A stretch of DNA of 21,581 nt from the NCBI GenBank assembly GCA_965372015.1, contig CBDVAP010000040.1, positions 1 to 21,581 on the forward strand, read 5' to 3'. Shown here piece after piece: positions 7,549-15,248 of the stretch. Position 1 is the stretch's first letter, and every line of letters starts with the position of its first letter. The stretch comes from JACZSB01 sp965372015. GTDB lineage: Bacteria; Fidelibacterota; Marinisomatia; SCGC-AAA003-L08; TS1B11. A program made the position numbers and the translations under genes. The notes under the pieces were generated by a model, which saw only the letters and a list, made by a program, of their open reading frames with translations, was not told the DNA's origin and made no database searches.

Positions 7549-8316
7549 CTAAATCCCCAAGTAGAGCATTACCCGCACAGCCACGGCGTTGAAGTTGCCA
7601 TCGCTGGGTGCAATGATTTTCTGGAAATCGTTCATGGACCACTGGTTGGCCGGCAGGCTGCCAATCTGGTAACCGGCGCTCATACGCAATCCGGCCCGGT
7701 CGAGAAACTGGAGCTTCAGCGCCACGTATGGCTGGAATGAAAAAAAAGTGCCCGACAACGCCACGATAGTGTTGGTGGTATCGGCGCCGTCGAACTGGCC
7801 GGCCCAGCTGGGCGATCCGGAAGTATGAGCGAACTGAATGATGCCCCGGCTGTAGCCGAACAGGGAACCGGCGGCAATCTCCAGGTTGCTGAACAGCGGA
7901 ATCACATATTCAATCGAGGCGCTTCCAGTCATCAGGGTCAGCTTCAAATCCACTGTCTCCTGGGTGGCGCTATCCACCCGGGTGACGCTGTTACTGCCCA
8001 GCCCCACATAGGCGCCCACCCGCCAGTTGCCGGTGATGTTCCCGAAACCTTCGACTCCATGCAGCACCAGCATGGTCCCCAGAGGGCTCAGGTCGTCGAA
8101 ATTCAGACCGGAAGTATCCAGCAGACCGGCAGAAGTGGCCGGTTCTCCCGCGACATTGAAAGGGAAGGCCTGGGCCACATCCAGGAGCAGGAAGGTAGGT
8201 GTATAGCCGATACCGCCCCCGAGATAGGACTCCGATGGGTATTCGATGTCTCTCTGAGCGGATAGACTGGAAACCAGCCCCACTGTGATCATTAAGGACA
8301 GCAGATGCTTAAACAT
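7549..8316 (-). CDS. Outer-membrane beta-barrel protein, function unknown
   Basis: I place the start at ATG 8316, not at the longest-frame start 8379. AGGAG (8324-8328) sits seven bases before ATG 8316, and the protein then begins MFKHLLSLMITVGLVSSLSA-Q, a clean signal peptide. The mature part (about 235 residues) consists of alternating strands rich in Gly and aromatics (YLGGGIGYTPTF, WRVGAYVGLG, FQPYVALKLQF, LRMSAGYQIG) and ends AVRVMLYLGI, typical of small outer-membrane barrels. I do not recognise a named family. It is followed one base after its stop by the CtpA-type protease, so the two are probably one transcription unit. Confidence 0.8.
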   Translation of the reverse strand: MFKHLLSLMITVGLVSSLSAQRDIEYPSESYLGGGIGYTPTFLLLDVAQAFPFNVAGEPATSAGLLDTSGLNFDDLSPLGTMLVLHGVEGFGNITGNWRVGAYVGLGSNSVTRVDSATQETVDLKLTLMTGSASIEYVIPLFSNLEIAAGSLFGYSRGIIQFAHTSGSPSWAGQFDGADTTNTIVALSGTFFSFQPYVALKLQFLDRAGLRMSAGYQIGSLPANQWSMNDFQKIIAPSDGNFNAVAVRVMLYLGI

Positions 8317-8419
8317 AGAGGTACTCCTGAATAAAGACAGTAACGATTCTTCTTCTGGCAGATTTAATAAACTCACCATCAGACTAACGGTTGAATAGAT
8401 CTAAACGGGACGAAGTTAC

Positions 8420-8448
8420 AATATAAGTCGCTTTGCGGCACCCAACAA
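8420..8448 (-). promoter_or_regulatory. Candidate promoter for the barrel protein/ctpA unit
   Basis: On the minus strand TTGTTG (8443-8448) is followed after exactly 17 bases by TATATT (8420-8425). The -10 box matches the sigma-70 consensus at 5 of 6 positions and the -35 box at 3 of 6. It would give a leader of roughly 95 bases before ATG 8316. Confidence 0.4.
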
Positions 8449-8486
8449 TACTAAAATCAAGGTAAAAGACGGGTTCACCTTTTCCC

Positions 8487-8515
8487 TTGCAATACCCACA
8501 TAACCCCTCTATATT
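8487..8515 (+). promoter_or_regulatory. Candidate promoter for the repeat-protein gene
   Basis: TTGCAA (8487-8492), a 17-base spacer, and TATATT (8510-8515) lie about 80 bases before the TTG start at 8594. The -10 matches sigma-70 at 5 of 6 and the -35 at 4 of 6. A second -10-like TATGAT at 8561-8566 lacks a convincing -35. The remainder of 8317-8593 shows no gene. Confidence 0.4.
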
Positions 8516-8593
8516 TTTCGCGTTGAATTCAGGCCGGTTATATATGGCTTTGTTGCGGCGTATGATAAAGTACTGTTTGCTCCAATAACAACG

Positions 8594-11500
8594 TTGAGAC
8601 TAAAACCGCAGATCGCACCCTTATTTTGCTACCTGGTGCTAGCTGTCTTCGCCCTTGCAAGTCATCTATGGGGAGAGGTTACCATCACTTCCTTTGGGAG
8701 TGACGGTGAATCGATCCGTGTACTGGGGGGCAGCTGGGATTATAACCGAAACGGCCAGCCGGAAGTGCTGGCTTTGCGCAGCGCTCGTGACGCCACTGCG
8801 CCGGATGAGTTGATTTATCTGGAGCTTACCGCCGCTTCCCCTGTGATACTGTGGAGTTACCGCCCGGCCGCTGAGGGCGTACGGCTGGTGGACGCCCAAA
8901 TCGCCGACCTGGGCGGCAACGGCACGCCGGAGCTGGTGGTCCTGTTGCACCACGAGGCACTAACCGACAATGCGTCGCCCGATTGGCTGGTGTTTTTTAC
9001 CTGGGACGCCACGGCCGAAAAATTCAATGCCGAACCGGACTACCGCTGGAACTACCGCGGTAAGGGAGTTTCGTATTTGCGTCCTACCGGTCTACAGGTA
9101 TCGGACCTGGATAACGATGGCAACGACGAGTTGGTCATCACGGTGGGCAGCCCGGACCGCATGGTGCTGGTGGCTGATTGGCGCCGGAGGCGGCTGCGGG
9201 CTTCCAGCGAGTTCCGCCCGCAACCCATTATCTCCGGTTCCCGGCCGTTCACGGTGGCTGTCGTCGACATCAACGGCGATGTGCGGCGGGATCTCCTGAT
9301 CATCGGGCAGGGCGAGCGTCCCCAGTTGATCGCCCTGATAAACGGCCGGGGTGGTTTTAATGAGGTAGCTGTCACCGATCCGCTCGCCGGGCCGGTGCTG
9401 GCGGCGGCTATTGCTATCGGCGACCTGGATGGTGATGGTCAGGAGGAGGCGGTCCTGCCGCATTCCGATGGCTCGCTGACTTTGGTGAGCATGGCAGGTC
9501 CCCGATTGCGCGCCACCCGCTTGGACACCGTACCTGCCGGACTGCTGGACCTGGTGATTGTAGATGTCGATGGGGACGGTGGTGATGATCTGCTCTATCT
9601 GTTACCCGATGGCACCCTGGTCTTCCACGACCAGCGATTTGCGACGCCTTTAAATCCGGCCATGATCAGGGCCCAGTTGCCAGCCGGCACAGCGCCGCCC
9701 GACAGCTACCATTCCATCACTATTATTAATGGAAAAGGCGACCGGCCCGGCCGACTTTTGGTGTCGGCGTCTAGTGCCACCGGTCCTACGTTGCTATTGG
9801 CCGACCTGCCTTCAGGTCCGTTCCCACCCTCCACCCAGTCGGCTATGGCGGTCGCGGCCCGGGCCGCAGCGACCATACCACCTATGAGGGAGACCGGGGC
9901 GTTGTCGGCTCTGCCCCTGGTGGCTCCGCCACTGGCCATTTCACCAGCTGGCCCGCCGGCAGTTACTCTGGAGCCGGAAGTTCCGGCAGTGGAGGGGGGG
10001 GATGTCTATTTCCAGGATCGGAGATTGCCGCCGGACCCCCGGGCCCTGCCGCCCCATCGTACTCCTGACGTATTGCTGTACGCCGGTGACGAATTCACCC
10101 GCAATGTGTTGGCTGAAAGGGCCGAGGAGTTCGCCCACTTCCGGTTCCTGCGCAAACCGCCGGGCATGGTTTTCAAGTTCCAGCGGCAGGCCATTGTCTG
10201 GCAGCCAACCGACCAGCATTTCGGCGCCTGGAACGTGGAGTTCGAGATCACCTTCCAGACCGGAGTAAGCTACGAGGACATGGTTACCGATTCGGCCCAG
10301 GTCTTCAAGGTGGTGCCGGACCTGGAAGTGGTGCACGATCAGATGCTGATCTACGTAAACGACAAACCCCGCATCACCAGCCGTCCCGAAACCGAACAGC
10401 TGCTGGCCGGGAACCTGTTCGCTTACCGCATTCAGGTGGACGACCGCAACGCCGATGCCCGGATTGATTTCCGTCTGGAGTCGGGCCCCGAGGGGATGAT
10501 CCTGGACCGTAGCGGGATCCTAACGTGGCGTACCAACGAGGCCCACCACGACAATTACCAGGTGGTGATCTCAGCCACCGACGGATTCGACAAAGACATC
10601 CAGACCTTCACCATTAATATCAATGCCCAGCTCACCCTCACCTCTACTGCGCCCAATATTGCCCGGCCCCAGAAGCCGTATAACTACGAGGTGACCATTT
10701 TTCAGCCGGGATCCGAGAAGCAATACAGCTATTCGCTACCCCAGGCCCCGGAAGGGATGACCATCAGCCAGGATGGGATCATCAGCTGGACCCCTACCAA
10801 GGCCCAGTTGGACACCCACCACTTTCAGGTGCGAATCACTGATGGTATTTCGGAGGATGTGCAGGACGGCTGGGTCTACGTGAACGCACCACCGCGGATC
10901 ATCGACGCACCGTCGGCGGCCATAACAGTTACAGCCGGTGATACCCTGGGGCTCAATTTCCAGGCTGAGGACCCCAACGCGATCACTAATCTGCAGTGGG
11001 TGCTTTCCAAAGGTCCCTTGGAAATGAGCATCGATTCCAGCGGCCGGTTGACCTGGCCCACAACCTTGGACGACCTGGATGCCCATCGCTTTACGGTGGA
11101 GCTGGCCGATGGTATGGATAAAACTCAGTTCCGGGGGGTGGTGTTCGTGAACTCGCAGCTGGCTATCAAGTCCGCCCCGCTGGACTCGGCGGTGGTGGGG
11201 CGAACCTATGCCTACCAGGTGGAAACCCGGGACGACAACCAGGCCACCCTGCTTAAGTTCCGGCGCCCCACGGTGGTCACCGATCTGAGCCACACCCACG
11301 GTTACCGGATCGAGATTCAGGACGACAAGTTCCGGCGCGACCTGCCCCGTTATATTGCCGGTTTCAAGGAGCGGAAGAATATTTACGTCAACCGGCCGCA
11401 ACGGCCCCAGTCGGGGGAAACAGCCCAGGCGGCCCGGGTGGATCTCAAGGAAGCCGTCACTCATCTGTTTATGGATAACCGGGACCTGATCGTGATTTTC

Positions 11501-12391
11501 GTCAGCCCTCTGCCCGGGCTGGTGGAACTGGAGGATGTGCTGTGGGAGTTCTTCGAGGGCGGCCGGGGCATGATGCCCAAGTACCAGGCCCAGCCGGTAC
11601 CCTTGGTGTACTTCAGTCTGCGGGAATTTCCGGACGGCATGACGGTAACCGATGAGGGTCTGATCCAATGGGTGCCGACCCCCAACCAGGCCGGGTTACA
11701 CCAGGTACGACTGGTCGTCTCCGACGGCTACACCCGCGATGAGCAGGCCTTCGAGGTATATGCCAACTACGCACCGGCCATCCTTTCCCAACCCGATACT
11801 CTGGCCAGCTCGGAGAAGCGCTATAGTTATCAGCTGCAAGTGGATGACCGTAATGAAGGCGCTCAATTGAGCTATCGTCTGATCAAAACACCGGCCGGCA
11901 TGCAGGTGGACTCCAAGGGCCGGGTAACCTGGGTCCCCACGGTCGAACAGCTTAACTGGCATGAGTTTATTGTAGAGGTCTCCGACGGACACGCCACCGA
12001 CCGCCAGGCCACAACCCTGTTTGTCAACATGCCGCCCCGCCTAATTTCCCGGCCCAAACCGGTGGCCTTGAATAATTACGAATATAGCTACCGGTTGGTG
12101 GCTGAGGATCTGAACCACGATCCGATCAAGTATAAGGCCTTGAAACTGCCCCGCTTTTCCGAGTTCGACGCCCGCACCGGCCTGTTTAAGTGGCGGCCGC
12201 GTACCCTGCAGAAAGGGCCCAATGATATCGTCTTCGAGATTACCGATTCCCACGGCGGCGTCACTTTACACGATTTTCAGGTGCATGTTTTCGAGGATCC
12301 CAGCCGGGAACGGTTCCTACTCACCAGTTGGCCCCTGATGATGGCCTTCGCCGGGATCATTTTTGTGCTGGGCCTGACGGTTGGCGGCTGA
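8594..12391 (+). CDS. Large exported repeat protein: FG-GAP-like propeller plus seven Ig/cadherin-like domains
   Basis: The 1265-residue protein starts at TTG 8594; no ATG or GTG is available nearby and no Shine-Dalgarno is visible, but residues 1-27 form a good signal peptide. Residues about 30-400 carry FG-GAP/VCBS-like calcium loops (DLDNDGNDEL, DINGDVRRDL, DLDGDGQEEA, DVDGDGGDDL), probably a beta-propeller. Residues about 405-485 are a Pro/Ala-rich linker. From about 490 to 1233 seven 'putative Ig' (cadherin-like) domains repeat the pattern Y-x-Y...D-x-N...P-x-GM-x-x-x-x-x-G-x-I-x-W-P...H-x-x-x-V...DG...D-x-Q...V-x-VN. The fourth is interrupted by about 115 unrelated residues (about 889-1004). 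A final hydrophobic segment (1243-1263) ends the protein with no charged tail. It is probably a cell-surface or periplasmic adhesion/binding protein; the ligand is unknown. Confidence 0.85.
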   Translation: MRLKPQIAPLFCYLVLAVFALASHLWGEVTITSFGSDGESIRVLGGSWDYNRNGQPEVLALRSARDATAPDELIYLELTAASPVILWSYRPAAEGVRLVDAQIADLGGNGTPELVVLLHHEALTDNASPDWLVFFTWDATAEKFNAEPDYRWNYRGKGVSYLRPTGLQVSDLDNDGNDELVITVGSPDRMVLVADWRRRRLRASSEFRPQPIISGSRPFTVAVVDINGDVRRDLLIIGQGERPQLIALINGRGGFNEVAVTDPLAGPVLAAAIAIGDLDGDGQEEAVLPHSDGSLTLVSMAGPRLRATRLDTVPAGLLDLVIVDVDGDGGDDLLYLLPDGTLVFHDQRFATPLNPAMIRAQLPAGTAPPDSYHSITIINGKGDRPGRLLVSASSATGPTLLLADLPSGPFPPSTQSAMAVAARAAATIPPMRETGALSALPLVAPPLAISPAGPPAVTLEPEVPAVEGGDVYFQDRRLPPDPRALPPHRTPDVLLYAGDEFTRNVLAERAEEFAHFRFLRKPPGMVFKFQRQAIVWQPTDQHFGAWNVEFEITFQTGVSYEDMVTDSAQVFKVVPDLEVVHDQMLIYVNDKPRITSRPETEQLLAGNLFAYRIQVDDRNADARIDFRLESGPEGMILDRSGILTWRTNEAHHDNYQVVISATDGFDKDIQTFTININAQLTLTSTAPNIARPQKPYNYEVTIFQPGSEKQYSYSLPQAPEGMTISQDGIISWTPTKAQLDTHHFQVRITDGISEDVQDGWVYVNAPPRIIDAPSAAITVTAGDTLGLNFQAEDPNAITNLQWVLSKGPLEMSIDSSGRLTWPTTLDDLDAHRFTVELADGMDKTQFRGVVFVNSQLAIKSAPLDSAVVGRTYAYQVETRDDNQATLLKFRRPTVVTDLSHTHGYRIEIQDDKFRRDLPRYIAGFKERKNIYVNRPQRPQSGETAQAARVDLKEAVTHLFMDNRDLIVIFVSPLPGLVELEDVLWEFFEGGRGMMPKYQAQPVPLVYFSLREFPDGMTVTDEGLIQWVPTPNQAGLHQVRLVVSDGYTRDEQAFEVYANYAPAILSQPDTLASSEKRYSYQLQVDDRNEGAQLSYRLIKTPAGMQVDSKGRVTWVPTVEQLNWHEFIVEVSDGHATDRQATTLFVNMPPRLISRPKPVALNNYEYSYRLVAEDLNHDPIKYKALKLPRFSEFDARTGLFKWRPRTLQKGPNDIVFEITDSHGGVTLHDFQVHVFEDPSRERFLLTSWPLMMAFAGIIFVLGLTVGG

Positions 12392-12523
12392 TCCGTCAGC
12401 TGATGGACTGATCCCCCAAAAACCGATTAAGCCCCTTGTGCCCAGTCAGACCGCCGGATTAGCTTAGAGCCTCAGATTTATGCCAGTTATACCTGCCTGA
12501 GGCCATCAGTGGTCCGGGCCTGG

Positions 12524-12528
12524 AAGGA
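12524..12528 (+). promoter_or_regulatory. Ribosome-binding site fixing the first GAPDH-like start
   Basis: AAGGA lies seven bases before ATG 12536. The longer frame from GTG 12509 has no such site and would add nine residues unlike the family. Confidence 0.7.
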
Positions 12529-12535
12529 AAAACCG

Positions 12536-13585
12536 ATGTCAAGCGCACAATCAAAGGCAGGCCATATCAGGATCGGGCTGATGGGATTCGGCCGGATCGG
12601 CCGCAATATCTACCGGTTGGCTGCGGAGAAACCGGATGTGGAAATCGCCGTTATTAGTGACGTGGCTGAGCCCCGCATTCTGCATTACCTGCTGCAACGC
12701 GACTCGATTCATGGGTCGTTTCTCCAGGAGGTTCGGTTAGAGCAAAACCGGCTCCACCTGGATGACGGGCGCACTGCCCGCATGATCCGGGGCCGCGAAC
12801 CCGGTTCGGTCCCCTGGGATGGCTATGACGTGGACGTGGTGATCGACGCCACCCATAAGTATCTTCAGCGCTCGCAGCTGGAGTCCCACTTAGAAGCAGG
12901 CGCCCCCCGGGTGATCATTCCCAACCTGCCGGATGAACAGATCGACCGGGTGGTGATAATGGGGGTGAACGACGATACCATTTCCGGCGCAGACCGCCTG
13001 GTCTCCGCCGGGTCCTCCACCACGAACGTGATGGCCTTGATGCTGAAGTTTCTGGACGCCAAATTCAAGATTGAGCGGGCCATGATGACTACCATCCATG
13101 CCTATACCAGCGATCAGCCGCTTCAGGATTCCGCCGGCTCGGACTTCCGGCGTAGCCGGTCGGCGGCGGACAACATTATCCCCAACGACACCGCCACACC
13201 CCACTGGGTGGAGCAGATCATGCCCCAATTCGCCGGCAAACTGGACGGCATCTCCCTGAACGTGCCGGTACCGGATGGTTCCTGCCTGGACCTCACGGTG
13301 CAATTCCAGGATGACAGTGTCACCGTTGAGGCGATCAACAATGCCGCCCGGGAGGCGGCGAAAGAGATACCGACGATTATCCAGATCACCGACGATCCCA
13401 TCGTTTCCAGCGACGTGATCGGCAATCGCCATAGTTTGATTTTCGATACCCAGGCCACCATGAAAACCCAGGGCCGTCTGGTGAAACTCCTGGGCTGGTA
13501 CGACAACGGGTGGGGTCACGCCGCCCGGTTACTGAACCTGGTCCGGGCTTACCACCGGCTAAGCAGCGCAGGAGGTGTGGCATGA
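12536..13585 (+). CDS. GAPDH-family paralogue lacking the catalytic cysteine
   Basis: This 349-residue protein is homologous to glyceraldehyde-3-phosphate dehydrogenase throughout. It keeps the NAD-binding GFGRIGR (17-23), the active-site histidine in TTIHAYTSDQ (His188) and the phosphate-site RRSRSAADNIIP. The catalytic motif ASCTTNC is replaced by GSSTTNV: the nucleophile is Ser161 (codon TCC, 13016-13018) and the second Cys is Val165. The substrate-phosphate Arg of RVPVP is Asn242 (LNVPVP), and the usual WYDNEWGYSNR is WYDNGWGHAAR. It also has N-terminal and C-terminal extensions of about ten residues. Its last codons hold the Shine-Dalgarno of the normal GAPDH gene, whose start overlaps its stop (ATGA). 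A normal dehydrogenase reaction through a cysteine thiohemiacetal is impossible, so it is either a pseudoenzyme/regulatory subunit or an enzyme with changed chemistry (inference). Confidence 0.9.
   Translation: MSSAQSKAGHIRIGLMGFGRIGRNIYRLAAEKPDVEIAVISDVAEPRILHYLLQRDSIHGSFLQEVRLEQNRLHLDDGRTARMIRGREPGSVPWDGYDVDVVIDATHKYLQRSQLESHLEAGAPRVIIPNLPDEQIDRVVIMGVNDDTISGADRLVSAGSSTTNVMALMLKFLDAKFKIERAMMTTIHAYTSDQPLQDSAGSDFRRSRSAADNIIPNDTATPHWVEQIMPQFAGKLDGISLNVPVPDGSCLDLTVQFQDDSVTVEAINNAAREAAKEIPTIIQITDDPIVSSDVIGNRHSLIFDTQATMKTQGRLVKLLGWYDNGWGHAARLLNLVRAYHRLSSAGGVA
13570..13576 (+). promoter_or_regulatory. Ribosome-binding site of gap inside the upstream gene
   Basis: AGGAGGT, close to a perfect anti-16S match, lies five to six bases before ATG 13582 and within the last codons of the upstream paralogue. 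It rules out the longer frame from 13510 and supports coupled, high-level translation of the second gene. Confidence 0.85.
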
Positions 13586-14586
13586 GAGTAGCCATCAACG
13601 GTTTCGGCCGCATCGGGCGGGCGGTGTTCCGGATCATACACACCCGGGACGATGTGGAAGTGGTAGCCATCAATGACCTGTTCGATCCGGGAGCGTTGGT
13701 CTACCTGCTGAAATATGATACGGTTATGGGAGGATTCGACGCCCAGGTCGCTCTGGATGGTGATACCCTGAGCGTTGACGGCGCCCAGGTCAAGATGCTG
13801 GCCCAACGGGACCCGACGAAACTACCCTGGGACCAACTGGGCATCGATGTGGTAGTGGAATCCACCGGTATTTTCCGTCAGCGGGCTCAGTTGGAACAAC
13901 ACTTGAGCGCCGGGGCGAAACGGGTCATCCTGACCGTGCCGGCCAAGGACGACATAGATTACATGGTGGTAATCGGGGTCAATGAAGACGGGCTCAAACC
14001 CGAGCACCGGATCGTCAGCAGCGCCAGCTGCACCACTAATTGTCTGGCGCCCATGGCCAAAGTGTTGCACGAGGCCTTCGGGATCGTGGAGGGGATCATC
14101 AACACGGTGCACGCCTATACCAACGACCAGCGCCTGGCCGATGTGCCTCACAAGGACTGGCGCCGCAGCCGGGCCGCGGCGGAGAACATCATTCCCACTA
14201 CCACCGGCGCCGCCCGGGCAGTGGGTAAAGTGCTGCCGGACCTGGCCGGCCGGTTGGACGGGATTGCCTGCCGGGTACCGGTGCCGGACGGTTCGGTGGT
14301 GGACTTAGTATGCGAACTGGCCCGGGAGGTCACTGTCGATGAAATCAATGAGGTGGTGATGGATGCCGCCGGGACCGAGCGCCTGAAAAAAATTCTATCG
14401 TACTCCACACTGCCCATCGTGTCCACCGACATCATCGGTGACCCCCACTCCTCTATCTTTGACGCGCCCTACACCCGCGTTTCCGGTGGCCGGTTCGTCA
14501 AGACCCTCAACTGGTACGATAACGAGTGGGGTTATTCCAACCGGGTAGCCGACCTGATCGACCTGTTCGCCGCTTGGAAAAACTAG
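13582..14586 (+). CDS. gap: Glyceraldehyde-3-phosphate dehydrogenase, type I
   Basis: This 334-residue cytosolic enzyme of glycolysis/gluconeogenesis oxidises and phosphorylates glyceraldehyde-3-phosphate with NAD(P). All expected residues are present: INGFGRIGR (5-13), SASCTTNC with catalytic Cys150, His177 in NTVHAYTNDQ, the phosphate-site DWRRSRAAAENIIPTTTGAA, Arg231 in RVPVPDGS, and the C-terminal NWYDNEWGYSNRV. Length is standard. An Asn31-Asp32 pair follows the second strand. The ATG overlaps the stop of the catalytically altered paralogue by four bases (ATGA). Both genes are probably transcribed together from the 12392-12535 gap, where I could not define a promoter with confidence. Confidence 0.96.
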   Translation: MRVAINGFGRIGRAVFRIIHTRDDVEVVAINDLFDPGALVYLLKYDTVMGGFDAQVALDGDTLSVDGAQVKMLAQRDPTKLPWDQLGIDVVVESTGIFRQRAQLEQHLSAGAKRVILTVPAKDDIDYMVVIGVNEDGLKPEHRIVSSASCTTNCLAPMAKVLHEAFGIVEGIINTVHAYTNDQRLADVPHKDWRRSRAAAENIIPTTTGAARAVGKVLPDLAGRLDGIACRVPVPDGSVVDLVCELAREVTVDEINEVVMDAAGTERLKKILSYSTLPIVSTDIIGDPHSSIFDAPYTRVSGGRFVKTLNWYDNEWGYSNRVADLIDLFAAWKN

Positions 14587-14630
14587 CGGTTCCACCAACA
14601 GTTGTAAAATAGCAGGTTACCACTTTATAC

Positions 14631-14659
14631 TTGACAATCAGAACAACCGATCATAACAT
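14631..14659 (+). promoter_or_regulatory. Candidate sigma-70 promoter for the small exported protein
   Basis: A perfect TTGACA (14631-14636) is followed after 17 bases by TAACAT (14654-14659, 4 of 6). It lies in the 140-base gap after gap and would give a leader of about 60 bases. The 9-base dyad CAAC-A-GTTG occurs on each side of it, at 14596-14604 and 14697-14705. Confidence 0.45.
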
Positions 14660-14726
14660 GCCGGATGGCATTCGCTTGCCATGTCCCAGTTCACATCAAC
14701 AGTTGACACGAGAGAGGTGTATTGCA

Positions 14727-15158
14727 ATGAAAACTATCCTACGCACTGTACTATTGGTGGTCGTATCCACTAGTTTCGCTTTTGGCCAGGTTGCCAACGT
14801 GACCCCGGCGCCTGAGGGCGGTGGCGGTGACGGTCCCGGCCTGGTCATTGCCGGGGATCTTGTGATCCTGATTGGAAAGGTGAAGACTCACGACAGCGGT
14901 AATATCAAGAGTGTCCTCGGGCTTAGCCCCCTGTTGGGGATCAGTTATAAAAAATATTTCGGTGATGGGGCCGCCGCGGGCAGTTTCAGGGGCTATTGGG
15001 CTATTGGTACCGATGTCCTGGTACTACCCTTCTTTGGTGTCGGTGGCGACTATATTTTCGATGGCAAGACCAAATTCTATATCGGGGCTAATATTTCAAG
15101 TCACCTAGCACTTTTTTTAATTCCCTGGCCCTCTCTCGCCCTGGGGGTCTATCTGTAG
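14727..15158 (+). CDS. Small exported glycine-rich protein, function unknown
   Basis: The start is ATG 14727, preceded by AGAGG at 14713-14717. The longer frame from 14631 would overlap the promoter and add an untypical N-terminus. The 143-residue product begins with a clear signal peptide, MKTILRTVLLVVVSTSFAFG-Q. The mature part is glycine-rich and hydrophobic, with alternating strand-like segments (LVIAGDLVILIGKV, SYKKYF, YWAIGTDVLVLPFFGVGGDY, KFYIGANISSHLALFL) and ends WPSLALGVYL. This resembles a short outer-membrane barrel or membrane-associated protein. I recognise no family. It has its own candidate promoter and terminator, so it is probably a single-gene unit. Confidence 0.7.
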   Translation: MKTILRTVLLVVVSTSFAFGQVANVTPAPEGGGGDGPGLVIAGDLVILIGKVKTHDSGNIKSVLGLSPLLGISYKKYFGDGAAAGSFRGYWAIGTDVLVLPFFGVGGDYIFDGKTKFYIGANISSHLALFLIPWPSLALGVYL

Positions 15159-15187
15159 TTGGACCAGTCAATTCTATGCCTGTTGAG

Positions 15188-15212
15188 AAACCCGGCCGGT
15201 TAGGCCGGGTTT
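15188..15212. terminator. Bidirectional hairpin terminator
   Basis: A perfect 10-bp stem, AAACCCGGCC / GGCCGGGTTT, has a 5-base loop and is followed by CTTGCTTT on the plus strand. It lies between the convergent ends of the small exported protein gene (30 bases away) and lpxK (37 bases away), and can serve both. Confidence 0.85.
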
Positions 15213-15248
15213 CTTGCTTTAGGCCAAAAATTATTCCACTGGCGGCAG

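Noticed and set aside
6564..7592. 342-codon open frame on the plus strand opposite the S41 protease gene
   Set aside because: The opposite strand encodes the complete catalytic core and PDZ domain. The composition of this frame is that of an antisense shadow.
8594..8600. An upstream ATG start for the large repeat protein
   Set aside because: The frame remains open upstream, but the stretch I read contains no ATG, GTG or TTG, and the signal peptide begins naturally at TTG 8594.
10736..11668. 310-codon open frame on the minus strand inside the large repeat gene
   Set aside because: It is fully antisense to a well-supported gene with clear repeat domains, has no ribosome-binding site or recognisable motif, and is rich in His, Pro and Gly as expected from antisense GC-rich codons.
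12890..13519. 209-codon minus-strand frame inside the first GAPDH-like gene
   Set aside because: It is antisense to a continuous GAPDH-family match and has no start signal or domain.
12536..13585. First GAPDH-like gene as erythrose-4-phosphate dehydrogenase
   Set aside because: That enzyme also uses the active-site cysteine, which is absent here.
14703..14708. Second perfect TTGACA
   Set aside because: A -10 box at the right spacing would fall on the start codon of the small protein and matches poorly, so it cannot drive that gene.
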